From NCBI GenBank assembly GCA_013397865.1, contig VZTI01000620.1:132678-196677 (forward strand): a DNA stretch of 64,000 bases, written 5' to 3'. Under the pieces are notes generated by a model. The model was not told the DNA's origin. It was given only the letters and a program-made list of their open reading frames with translations, and searched no databases. How positions within the stretch are numbered: position 1 is the stretch's first letter; the number at the start of each line of letters is the position of its first letter. This document shows positions 49,601 to 60,859 of the stretch, one piece after another. The DNA is from Struthidea cinerea. Its lineage: Eukaryota > Chordata > Aves > Passeriformes > Corcoracidae. The position numbers and the translations under genes were made by a program.

Positions 49601-52271
49601 CAAAGGGGGCATATTCATTTCTGTCCCTTTGGTAATTAAGGTTTTTCTACTTCTAGAAACTAAAATGTTATTAACAGAAAATCTTGTGCATTCTCTTCTT
49701 CATGACTTTTACGGCATAGTGCACAGAATGCAAGCTACCATCTTCTGGCAAATGTCCAAGATACAGGAAGGAACAAGCAAGAAGAAATTTAAACACAAGA
49801 GATTATTTTTTGGATGTTCTGAAAAAAATCCTAAATTCACATTTATGTACAGACTTGGGCATATGGCTTCAATACAATCAGCTGAAATGAGTTTTGAGCA
49901 GGAGAGTCGTATCTGGCAAGACATCTCCAGTTTTGCAGCATGCAGGTTGTACAGGAGCAGCACACCTTTTCGGTAAGGTGCTGCCAAATCAGCCCCACCA
50001 TGAAATGCAGCTGGCTGTGCTGCACCTCCGCAACAATGAGAGCCATTTGCATGAGCAATAAATCCCAAATGATAGAATAATAAAATAGGCTTATTGCAGA
50101 AGACTGCCTTTTTGTCACACCTCAAAACATGGGGCTTTAGATTCTGGAGGGATCACACTGAGTAAGGAATTATAAGAAATGTGCAGCAGAAATGGTGTGG
50201 GAATCTTATTAGGTACCACTCTAGTGTCTTATGTCCTGATAGAAGAGGATTAATATCCTTTTTCAAAACACTATCATCATACCCTTGATACCTATATACC
50301 TTTACTGATTGCTTCAGGAGAGGCTGTGGCCTTAATTTCCTGTGGTAATGGTTCCCCACTCTAGTTGCATACTGTATGGAGATGAGTTTGCTTTATCATG
50401 CTGAAATTTCCTGCTTCTCATCTAACAGTCTTTCACCTTTTTTTGCATAGCAAAAGCAGAAGAAACGAAGCTCCTACTTTCCTTTCACCATGTCATTTGT
50501 CATTTTATATGTATTTTTTCAGGCTTGTTATTGGTTTTTTTTCCAAGTAATCAATCCTAATCTAAAACTCCTCTCTGGCTGTTTTCATTGACTCATTTTT
50601 CATTTTCTTTGACATGCACAAATGTACTCCAATTCTGCTATATTATTTTCCAGGTGGAAAAGCAGCAGCGAATGCATGAACAAAGACTGCACCACTGATT
50701 TATCTAACATTTCTGAGCTTATCTAATGTGCTCCTTTTCCTTGTACTTAAAGATTTTTTTTTCTCTGTGCACTGGAAGATGTACATAATACCAATGCTCA
50801 TATAAAGCCCAATGTCTCTAGCTGAACTATGACACTCACACAGGAAGAGCAAAAGCTCTTCTTCCTTCCTGTTGTGCAAAAGCTGGGAAGGGGATAACAA
50901 GGCAAAGAGCAATCAATTGATTTATTAACATTGCAAATTTAGGTTACTGTCCATTAGATGTCAATAATGCTTACATACACCTGCACAATTGCTAAAACAG
51001 CTGCACATTTGTGACATACAGTCTCTGGCACTGCACAACCCTTAGGGCATTCCTAGTGACACCAGGTATTACACCAGACACATAACAGTATATTTATGTT
51101 GTGTTGTACAGTTAAAGCTTTGCCATATTTAATGTCCTATTGTACAACATCTGCAGATATTGATTTTATAGATACATTAACTTGCAAGCTTTATTAGAGA
51201 GCAGATTGATGAAAATAACTTTTTAGAGCTGAGTTTGGGCTGTTTGTATTCAAGTTCATAACAAAATAGGTATATAAAAGACATCTTGATGAATTCTCTG
51301 AGATGTGAATACATCACAATGAAAACAGATTGCTTCTGAATCTGGGCCACTTTATATTCACCATGTTTTCTATGGGAAAAAATTTAATGTGAAACGGGAG
51401 GGATGCAGGCAATGTGGACAAAACTTGCAACTACTTAAGGGATTAAGTTCCAGGGATTTAGGCCCTAAGCGTCTTTGAGAATCTGGGATTAACGCCTCTT
51501 TTAATTGGTATTTCAACAAAATGCATCCAAGATGGTGAGAGCACAAAATGGCAGGGAGAACTGGAAGCATATGTAAAGCCAGAGGGAAGGATTGCATAAA
51601 GCCAGCAGTACACATCATCCAAGCTAGAGCAGACAACTCCCATATCACTTACTTCAGAAAACTTCACAATTCAATTTTGATTTATATTATCTTATATTTG
51701 AATGTAAAGAGAATATGAGGAAATTATCAAACTTATGAAATGGTATTATCTACATCAGAAGCTTTCCATTCATTTAATCTGTATATTTCTAAGTTATTGT
51801 AATGGTGATGTACAAGTTCCTTTAAGAAATTCAGGTCTGTTGATTATACAGAATACACGAGCTCTCCATTTCTGAATCTCTACATTAATGGGGTAAGACA
51901 TGCCAAAGGCCCACAGGCCTCTCTTCTCAGAGAACAGCACTGCAAGAGACTACTTTGTATGAAGAACTAGGTCAAGATGCAAACTGAGATGCCATATTCA
52001 TTCATTATCTGTAATTACTTTCAGTGACTTGCTGAGCATTGTAATGTGTTTAGTACAAGGCTTGCTTTGGGATTTTTTGAAAAAAAGAGCATGACAATGG
52101 CAAATGCCATGAACATATCCATTAGAAACTAATATTCCGTTACTTCCTCACTGTGTTTCATATAATTTGTTTTGTCAGTGAAGTTTCTCACTTCAGGTAT
52201 CTGATGCCTTAGGTTTTAACTTTTATATTTTTCAAACCCCGTACTGCCTAGTGTGTAACTCTGAAGTTTCA
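43651..52271. other. unique non-coding DNA
   Basis: No gene was recognised. A GC-richer patch at about 46080-46480 carries the 207-codon frame listed separately. T-runs lie near 46899 and 47213-47224 and an AAT repeat near 45952-45974. Other frames (for example 138 codons at 50125-49709, minus) show no domain signatures. Confidence 0.55.
46077..46700 (+). other. 207-codon open frame, unrecognised
   Basis: The frame opens at ATGATG directly after TTCTTTCTCCCCAAGCAG, which would serve as a splice acceptor, and ends at TAG near 46698. The product is rich in Pro, Ser and His with no recognisable domain, signal peptide or membrane segment. The 5' half is GC-richer than its surroundings, which lowers stop-codon frequency. 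The minus strand is also open for 101 codons here. It is most likely chance; a lineage-specific exon or a lncRNA exon is possible. Confidence 0.12.
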
Positions 52272-52638
52272 TGTGGGCTGTTAACGACTGTTCTCTGATG
52301 CTGGTTAGACATAACAAAGCCTCTCTAGGTTTGCACTTCAAGGACACCTTGATTATCCCAGACCCCAAAATGTGTAAACTAAAGCCTTGAGAGGAGAGGC
52401 GAACTTGGGGTAATTACATCATTAACTGAAATTATAATTGGAAAATTAACCCTGATGTGCAAATGAACCAAACTTATGAAAGTGTGAAAAACCCATGACC
52501 CAGGGTCCATCTTGGGTGGAGCCCCTCGGAGGCTTTACACTCCCAAGGTGTACTTTGAAGGTCCTTCAAATAAATACCTACTTTTATTCTCTAATTCTTG
52601 ACTAGTCTCTGTTTTCAGGTAGCCACATCAAGGCATCA
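52272..52638 (+). mobile_element. solo LTR, ERVL-like
   Basis: The 367-bp element starts TGTGGGCTGTTAACG and ends GGCATCA, giving the TG...CA ends of an LTR. A polyadenylation signal AATAAA lies at 52569-52574, followed by ACTTTTATTCTCTAATTC, as in avian ERVL-type LTRs. Flanks TTTCA (52267-52271) and TTTCT (52639-52643) form a 5-bp target-site duplication with one mismatch, the length ERVL elements make. No internal region (gag, pol, env or primer-binding site) follows, so it is a solo LTR left by recombination. The plus orientation is set by the AATAAA. Any promoter activity is inference. Confidence 0.8.
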
Positions 52639-54379
52639 TTTCTACTCTCTCGTTTCAAGTTGTTTGTTTTTTTTTATTTTTTAACAAAAATTACAGATAT
52701 CTGGTAAAGACTTATGAAAGAAATGCTTTTAGCAAACTTAAAGTCTTATCAGGGCCATGCTTATATTAAGAAATCATCAACCTAATAGGAATGGATTAGC
52801 AGACAGATGATATTGGTGCAGAGAACCCTACATCATCATTATACACAGTCTTCCAAATTTTACTTCAGACTAGGTTTAGTCTGGCCATCAGGACTGAATG
52901 TTCTCTCTCCAAGCAGTCCAAAGTAGCAGTGGTTGAAACCTTTATATCTAAAGGAGGACTAGAAGTGCAGTGGGATGCACACCTGAGGCAGGATTTGTTT
53001 AGTTTCCTCTGGACAGGCTCATTCCCAGACACCAGGAGAGCAAAGCAGGAAGTGGGGACAGCTAAGGAACTTGCTTTGAAACTGCACTGCCACTGTAAAG
53101 AAAAATGTGGATTCAATCAGGTATTCTTCTGCCTAGCACGACATACGCTTGAATATGTTCCAGCTTTAAGAATTGAGTAATCCCACTGTTTGCAATTCTG
53201 CACTAGCGCTGGTGACAAGGCTAACTGATGCGTGCTCCAGGTCTTGCAGGTTCATGCCGTAATATGTTCCTACATTCAGTAGGGTCATAGAAGGTGTTTA
53301 TCCACTCTATCATAGGAAGTTCCCATTGACAGCATTGTATTTTTGTTCTAGTCATGCCAAAGTCATGTTTACTGTATTATCTGAATATATCAGAATATAA
53401 TATCTGAAATACATTTAAAGAAGCTTTTTTGTAAAGACCAGGTTAACAAAGAATGGAGAATTATCAAGAAATATGTTAATTTGGAATAGTCTTTAAGCTT
53501 TTAAGCCTGAAAGTGGAGGTAACTAATCCAGGGAACTAGCAGAACAAAGACACAATACTGCTCAGAACTATTTTCCATTTATATGAGCAATAGGCAGAGC
53601 TGCTTCTGTAGCTTCCACTATAAAAACAAAACACTGTCATATTTTAAAGTAATGGCCCAAGATTATATAGCTGCATAAGCACAGAGTAGCTTTCTGCAGT
53701 GTTTCAAGCTATTTCTGTGATATTTTCATAAGCAATTAAGAGTTGTCTCTTACCCTACTTCAGTCAATAAGAAATTTGCATTCAACAAGGATTAGGAACA
53801 GAGACCCCATATCAAAGTTCTAAAGAATTTCTAAGTCTCATTGAGGTCAATGTAAAGCAAGATTTCACTTGAGTGCTTTGCTGGGAGGAGGAAAAATGCT
53901 CTTTGTTTTTATGTTTTGCCTGTTTGTCTAAGTAAACAAAAAAGGCAGTAGCAGCTGATTTTTAATTTCTGCCATCACAGCTCTGAAACTGAATGGCTCA
54001 GCTGGAAGACATGGAAATTAGCCTGTGGCAGGAAGCTATAGAGACACAACAGCAAGTGAGAAAGCAGCACAGTATTTATCTTCCTTATAAGTTAATATTC
54101 TACTTCTGGCAGCAAGTAGATGTGAACTGACTCTAAGTTTCTATGTTGTCTGATATATACATCTAGGGTCTTTAAATACACTGGCAGCATAAAGATTTTT
54201 ATGCACCAATACTTTTTAAATGCAAAGTTGTCATCACCCAGAGCTTGATAAATGATGACACGTGTCAGTCTACCAAACGTAACAGTGGAAAAATGGTAAA
54301 ATGTCATGAATGAGAAAAAATTCTGTTAGACAATAGACAGAAACTGTTCAATTCATACTGGCACATGAAGATAAAAAAA
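52639..54379. other. unique non-coding DNA
   Basis: No gene was recognised. Frames of up to 83 codons occur on both strands near 52865-53180 and overlap each other almost completely, so at most one could be real and neither looks so. Confidence 0.55.
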
Positions 54380-54616
54380 AGTCTGCAACAGAGCAAAGAT
54401 TCCAATTCCTGATGCTTGTAAGAGAAAGGTCAACATCATTATAAATCTCCATCCATTATTGGATGTGGGGGGAAACAGTGACAAAAGGTGAGGTACTTAA
54501 TGTTGTCTTTGCCTCACTATTCAATAGTAAAACCAGTTGTTCTCTGGGTGCCCGGCCACCCTGACCTGAAAGGCAGGGATGGGGAGTAGAATGAAGCCTC
54601 CATAATCCCAGGGGAA

Positions 54617-54838
54617 GTGGTCAGTAACCTGCTGTTACCTTTTAGTAACTACTTAGACACACACAAGTCTAAGGGGCCAGATGGGATCCACCCAAGGGTA
54701 CTGAGGGATCTGGCAGAAGAGCTCACTGAGCCACTTTCCATCATTTACCAGCAGTCCTGGCTAACCAGGGAGGCCCCAGGTGACAGGAATTCAACAAACG
54801 TGGAGCCCATCTACAAGGGTCAGAATCTAGGGAATTAA
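54617..54838 (+). pseudogene. CR1 ORF2 fragment, RT N-terminal motifs
   Basis: The frame contains KGPDGIHPRVLRDLAEELTE, the conserved start of the CR1 RT domain, then LSIIYQQSWLT and VEPIYKG, ending at a stop at 54838. Homology continues in other frames downstream: FGKGRS-like near 54955, and IYRDFSKASDTIVHSILLE near 55035-55095, where FDT is usual in the functional motif. The gene is broken by several indels. Confidence 0.85.
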
Positions 54839-55181
54839 GCCCCATCTGTCTGACCTTGGTGCCAGTGAAGGTCACGGAGCAGATCGTTTTGAGTGTCATG
54901 ACGCATGACAAGTATGGAAAAACCATGGGTTCAGGCCCAGCCAGCATGGATTTGGGAAGGGCAGGTCCTGCTTGACCGACCTGATATCATTCTGAGACAA
55001 GGTGAGCTGGTTGCTGAACGAGGAAAAGGCTGTGGATGTTATATACAGAGATTTTAGTAAAGCCTCTGACACCATTGTCCACAGCATTCTCCTGGAGATC
55101 CAACAGATCATGGCTTGGATAGGTGTGTTCTTGGCTGGGTGAAAAACTGACTGAACGTCCAGGCCCAGAGAGTGGGGGGAA

Positions 55182-55580
55182 TTGAGTCACATCCAGCTGG
55201 GGCCGGACGTCAGGGGTGTTCCCCGGGGCTCAGCACTGGGGCCGGTCCTGTTTTCTGAGGAGCGACTGAGCAAGTTGGGCGTGTTTATCCTGGAGAGAAG
55301 GAGATTCAGGGGAGACCTTATTGCTCTCTACAACTCCATGAAAGGAGGGTGTAGCTGGGTGGGGATTGGCCTATTTTCCCAATCAACACTTGACAAAACA
55401 AGAGGAAACGGCCACACATTGTACCAAGGGAAATTTAGATCGGATATTACAAAAAGTTCCTTCATGAAAAGAGCTGTCAAGCACTGGCACAGGCTTCCCA
55501 GGAAAGTGGTTGAGTCACCATCCCCATCCCTGAAGGTATTTAGAAGACATTTACTTGTGGTGCTTAGGAACATGAGTTAG
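55182..55580 (+). pseudogene. CR1 ORF2 C-terminal fragment, deletion-fused
   Basis: A 132-codon open frame that could be mistaken for a host gene. Residues 8-24 read GPDVRGVPRGSALGPVL, the RT motif. From about residue 26 the frame is the C-terminal CR1 region: ERLSKLGVFILERRRFRGDL, then ALYNSMKGGC, and the usual end VVLRNMS where CR1 has VVLRDMV. The internal deletion kept the frame. No catalytic residues remain, so no enzyme activity is expected. Confidence 0.85.
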
Positions 55581-55671
55581 TGGTGAACTAGGCAGTATTA
55601 AACAAACAGGTGGACCTGATGATCTTAAATGTCTTTTCTACTCTAAACTATAAAGACTAAAACTTAAGTTT

Positions 55672-56154
55672 CTATATTACAATGTACAAATATTTTATGT
55701 GATAATGTAGTGACCTAAAATGTGTTAACTTAGAATACCTGCCTTGGGCTGTACACTGATGTTTACATTTGTCATAAATCCATTCCATATCTTTCCCTAA
55801 TAAGGGTGTTTCCTCACTATTCTGCTTAGACTCAGAATAAGAATGCTTACATTTCTTCTCCTGCTTACAAGGGACTACAAGAGAGGCTATACCAAATTTA
55901 TTATATTTTCCTTTAAAAACATAATATTGTGGAATATCATTGGAACAATATTGGCAGACCACTTCATTTTGAGTCAGTTTACACTTACAATCTTGTACAT
56001 TTGATCTTTGGAGAGTGAAAGTCTTATCAGGAGAGTAAATCAAAACCCGATTCTCAGTCCACATTTGAAGCAGAAGGTAACACTCTCCTGAGAAGACACA
56101 GGGCACTTCGCAAGCTTTAGTAGAAATGGAACAAGTGAGATTGTACAGAATTAA
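55672..56154 (-). CDS. cysteine-rich open frame, unassigned (possible exon)
   Basis: Open on the minus strand for 160 codons between stops (TAA at 56157-56155 and TAG at 55674-55672). It has no ATG near its start, so if real it is an exon or a broken gene. The product has 12 Cys, with paired spacings CKC and CQYC, an N-L-T glycosylation sequon near the start and many Lys in the C-terminal half, and no membrane segment. Fragments are CEVPCVFSGECYLLLQMWTE and NRVLIYSPDKTFTL. This suggests an extracellular, disulphide-bonded module, but no family was recognised. A candidate 3' splice site TTCCATTTCTACTAAAG lies just inside the open frame at about 56117. The CR1 at 54.4 kb ends 17 bp beyond the stop on the other strand. 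Confidence 0.25.
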   Translation of the reverse strand, partial: LILYNLTCSISTKACEVPCVFSGECYLLLQMWTENRVLIYSPDKTFTLQRSNVQDCKCKLTQNEVVCQYCSNDIPQYYVFKGKYNKFGIASLVVPCKQEKKCKHSYSESKQNSEETPLLGKDMEWIYDKCKHQCTAQGRYSKLTHFRSLHYHIKYLYIVI

Positions 56155-59100
56155 TTACTGTACCTCAAAGCAATCTGCTATTTCTGGACTCATTGACTGA
56201 CTTCGATTTTACTGATTGCAAACCCTCAAACTCTTAGCACTACTTAAACTTTCACCTGCTGTGTTAATGCCTGTGTGCCCAGCCTGAGGAACTGACCAAG
56301 GCTCATTGTAGAACACAGCAGTACCAAGTCAATTCCATTAGGAAATGAAAAAAAAAATCAAAATATAAAATTCAAATCTTAAGGAGATAAACAGACTTTC
56401 AAGTGGGAAATAAAGGCAATGTATGAAAAAAAGGCAAAAAAAGAAAAAACCAACAAAGAAAGGAAAATTTTAACCAAACGAAAGGGATTAAAAGACCTAA
56501 GTGGAGTTTTTCTTCTGTTTTGCAATTAAGTAGTTTGTCAAATGCAAATACAATGCTTTTTAACTAAAAAATAGCTCCTACATGCTAGGAAAAAGCTGGT
56601 TGGAATTTCTCTGAAAATGTATGTTCCATGTGAAAGAATTTCCTGATCAGTACATACATGTCAGCAAGGCACCTTGATCATATGAATACTGAAATAGCTA
56701 TCTCTGACAAAGGAACTATTGTACAATCAATTTATCTTTATCCTGAAGGATTTTTCAGAGATACAAACATTGGAACACTTTTTACATACCTGCTGCCCAA
56801 GTTATCTTAGGGGACAGGAAAATGGAACTGTTAAGGAAATCTGGCCTATGCATAGGATATCAGATTTCTATCTAAAATTTCATCATAATAAATAGTGATG
56901 GATAGCTTGTTGACTTCTAACAAACAAGTAGACTGGACTACAGAATTGCACAGATGTGAATGACTAGATTGCACAGAGACAAAGCAAAGACTAGCAGCAA
57001 AATACAGCACTTCATTTCTCCATTCTCTACATGAGAGCCTTTCATTCATTTTGTCTATTTAAGCATAATGAACTCTTTTCAATCTCAATTCCAACCTGGT
57101 TCAGTAAAAAAAAATAAATCTATTCCACCAATCTGCTGCAAAACCAGAACATTGTCTCATTACAGCACTCAAAAATCTCATTCTTCTCTCCATTAACCAA
57201 CCCATTTCCTAGGGTGGTGATGAAAGCAGCTCCCCATACAAATTTGTCCTCATACTTCTGCTTCTCAAATACCAATCAATTTTATGCATGAAGAAGAGGT
57301 GGCACATCAAGAAAACTTGAGAAGTCCCTCAAATACACAAGCAAAATTGCTGGGTTTTGTTGTGAACTCTTCAGGAACTGATTCCCTAAAGCAAAGCCAG
57401 AGAACCAAGGAAAGAGGGAATGCGGTGGACACAAGATGAGGGAACTGACCTCTCAAGCAAAGGCAGAGAACCAAGACTGACTCTTGCTGCCCAAATCCAC
57501 TCCATCTCAACAACCTTCCGCCAAAGCTTTCAATTTCTATGTGGCCTTTGTTTCTCATATGTTTAAAATCATCCAGGTGGTATCAAAGCTGGTTTTGGCA
57601 GGATCTTGGCCACCCACTGTGGGTGCAGGACCTAGACAGCCTTCTCAATGCCTTCCTTCTTTTCCTTCAGGTTTTCCAGCTTCAGGCTCCCATCCTACCT
57701 CTTCCAAAGCAAAAGATGGTTTTTCATTCTCTGCTTTTGGGCAGAAACACCCATTCTTAAGGTTACTTTCCCTCTTTGGCACTCTTATCAGGGATCCAAC
57801 TGCCTACTGACTCAAAAAAACAAACACCAAAATCCCCATTGCTTACTCAGAGCAATAACCTACAGCAGCCATTCTGACTGCAACTGCAAATCCACACGGT
57901 GAAATGCTAACTACCTCTTTAAGTTTAGAGAACCACCCATGTTTACAGAATAAGGGCAAAAGTGGACTCAGGTAGTCGTAGCCACAGAAATGAGTGGGGC
58001 TTGTCTCCAAGGAATTTGGAATCATCCAGATCTCCTTTTAATTGTCAACACAGTTCAAGTGAACAAGTCGACTGACAGTAGGTGCTGAATTACTTAAGAG
58101 GATGAATATTTTATTTAACTTTCAAGCAAATAAATCCATCCACCAGCAATTTTTCAGAAAGATAATTCTATATTCACCACAAAGCCAAACAGCTGGATTC
58201 TGCCTCCATATATTCAAGTCAAATAAGCTTACAAAGGAAACTGAAGGTGCCACAATGTAAAAAATCCCCACACCAGAGCTTTAAGCCATAAATGCAACAT
58301 ATATCCCCAGATATGCCGGACTGAAGGGAACTCCTATCTTCTGCCAGAATCATGCTACCTGTAAATGCTCAAGAGGTAGATGCTAGCTTAATATTTTTGT
58401 GTTCAAATCACCGCTTAGGCCAAGTCCAAACCACAAAAAATGCTACTAGGCATGAATCAGTTCCAGTGCAATCCTATCTCTCTCCAGACAATTATAAAGT
58501 CCAGGAAACTATTGCATACACAACTTAAAATTATTTCTACCTCCTGTTCCCTTCCTCCTTTATCTCATATCTTCTCACCTTTCTTACCTCCTGTTATTTT
58601 TGCAGGAGTCAATAAATTGCTTCACAGCAATTTTGCTATTTCTTCTACTATTCCCTTTTTTCTTTAGCAAGCTATGAATAACTCTGCTTATTCTGAAAGT
58701 GTCCTACAGAGGCCGATCACACAGGCTCAGGTTAGAGTTTCACAGCTGTCTTAATATCTGGAGGTCTATAGCCACATTATCTCTGTTCTGGAGAAAAGTG
58801 CTGTGGTGCTCCTTTCTCCCATGATTTAGAGAAGCAATATAGGGCAGGGTTGTTCAGTAATGAAACTCAGTGGAAAGCTAAAGCATTCATCTTAATACTA
58901 TCAACAAATAACAAATAAAAAAGGGTGATACTTACAAGTCTCTGATTTAAAAGTCATTGCCCCAAATCTGCATCTGTATAGAAGAGGTTCATTTCTCAGT
59001 CTTGTGACTTTCTTTATGGTGCTTATACTTATTACTCATGCAATGACTGCTGGTTGAAACATGTAGATATTGAAGTAGGACAAATATTTTAATTTCCCTG

Positions 59101-60783
59101 ATTATGCAAACCAGACATCAGAGCTGTATATAGAGGTATATTTTTAAATAAAGAAAATTGGATTGAAAAATTTTACTAAATTTTGAACAGCTTTTAAAAA
59201 TGAGTATTCCATTCACCATGGCTGTTATATATAACTGTCTCATCAATCTAGTGGTGCTGAAATAGCTTAAGTAACTTTAAAATATAGCAGCTAATGTAGG
59301 TTTCCATGTGACATAAAGCTCCGCACAGAAAGTGTTGGAGAACTTTGAACATACTTTATTTTGAGCTATTTCCCCCAGTCCCGTGCTGCTATATATTTTA
59401 CTACCGTTCTTGAACTAAAAGTAGTGGAGATTTCTTAGTTCTGTTTTTATAGCATTGCCTATTAGATCTCTGTGGAGGCCAGAAAAGGCAACTTTCCGAA
59501 GACTCCTTCAAGCAGACTGAAAGGACCTCATGATGAGCAGAGAAAAAAAAAAGTGCATGCAAGAGAAGCACAAAATAAAGGCCTATTTTTAAGCCCCCCC
59601 ACCTTGTTTAGAAGACTTACAAAATGGCAATGTGTAGTCCACATCTACTGGTGGCTTTATGCTATTGGTTTGGGGTTTTTTTCCGTGCTACAAAATGAAG
59701 TTATTTATTTGTGAGAAATACTGGTTTATGTCAGACTCAGCCTAAGAGACCAACAACTTACATGGTCCTTGGCAACATGACAGGACCTGCCACTATATCA
59801 TCCTGAACTGTTCCTGAATGTCTCCAGCATATTGTGCTTTCCTTTAGTGCTAGGCCTGTAACCTTTCTTGGCTCCTCTTTTTTTTATCCCTGAAACACAC
59901 ACACTATTCTTGTACCAAATAGACAGTAACAAGATTGCTTTCATAGAAAATGGGATCATTACTTTGGCAGCTGACGAAGTTCTGGACCATGTTCTCTCTC
60001 AGTAATAACTGCAAAAACTTCATTTTCTCCTGATTTCCTAAAAAAAATGATTTACAGTGGCAGGAGGGAAAAGGATACACAGTTAACCAAATCCAGCTTT
60101 AACCCATTTTTTTAATTGCTAAGACTTTGAGCACACATAGCTCACACATTCATCCCTGAATATTGTGTGTGTTTCTGGGAATGGTAGAGCTGGCAGTGGG
60201 TAGGTCCCAGCAATGTCTCAGTAGTGCTGCATTTGCAGACATATTTAGAGCACAATCAGATTTGAGAAATTTCCTGCCTTCTCTGTCTGATATATCCTGG
60301 AGCATTTACCTGCACAGCCACAAAGGCACTGGGAAATCGTCCAGCATCAAGTGGGATGGACTCTCTAAAGATGAGGAAAACTCCAGGAAAGGAAAACTGG
60401 AAGGAAAATTTGTGGACCTGGGAGGGCTTACTGGCTTACTGGTTTGTGTGTATCTCTAGTCACTCCAAGCTGTGGGTGGGAGGTCTACACCAGGCCTCCT
60501 CACATCCCCATCTTTTCCTACTAACACTCTTCTTTCTATCAAATGACAATATGGAGAGACGTTGCGGCAAACTTCCGCCGTGTCCTGCAGGCAGAGGAGA
60601 AGCGATGCAGTAAAGCCTGGAGCATCCAACTGTTAACGTGCAGAGGTACTCGTGTTTCTACTTCTGCTACCCACCTGCTTGGCTCTCACAGGCAGATGAG
60701 CTCACCTCTGTGTGCCCCCTTCTGCAGTTTGCCTTTCTGTGCCAGTCAGTTTAAGAACTGAGAGAAATGTACACATATATACG
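56155..60783. other. unique non-coding DNA
   Basis: No gene was recognised. A-rich tracts lie at 56347-56475 and an imperfect direct repeat at 57374-57475. Overlapping plus-strand frames at 57484-57902 and 60163-60761 lack domain signatures. A run of C occurs near 59595. Confidence 0.55.
57374..57475. repeat. imperfect 36-bp direct repeat
   Basis: The word starting GGAACTGATTCCCT at 57374-57409 recurs as GGAACTGACCTCTC at 57441-57475, each ending AGAGAACCAAG. The copies differ at several positions and by one base in length, and start 67 bp apart. It looks like an old local duplication. Confidence 0.7.
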
Positions 60784-60847
<64 letters not shown>

Positions 60848-60859
60848 TGTGTGTGTGTA
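60784..60859. repeat. (ATACAT)n microsatellite with GT tail
   Basis: About ten and a half nearly perfect hexamer units, followed by a short GT run (to 60859). It generates alternating His-Ile and Met-Tyr open frames on the two strands, which are artefacts. The near-perfect units suggest it is young or still changing in length. Confidence 0.97.

Larger units (their letters stand above)
54380..55655 (+). mobile_element. CR1 LINE with internal RT deletion
   Basis: A long CR1 copy in plus orientation. It starts within ORF2 upstream of the reverse-transcriptase core, continues through the RT motifs, and ends at the CR1 3' region GACCTGATGATCTTAAATGT near 55615-55635 with a decayed tail. The middle is missing: the LGPVLF motif near 55245 passes straight into EERLSKLG of the C-terminal region at about 55253. 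This removes the FADD catalytic motif and thumb region. Frameshifts and stops also break the RT part (for example after 54838). It is a different subfamily from the 7.4-kb copy, judging by the ending: GATCTTAAAxGTCTTTTC here, GATCTTTAGGGTCCCTTCC there. Confidence 0.95.
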
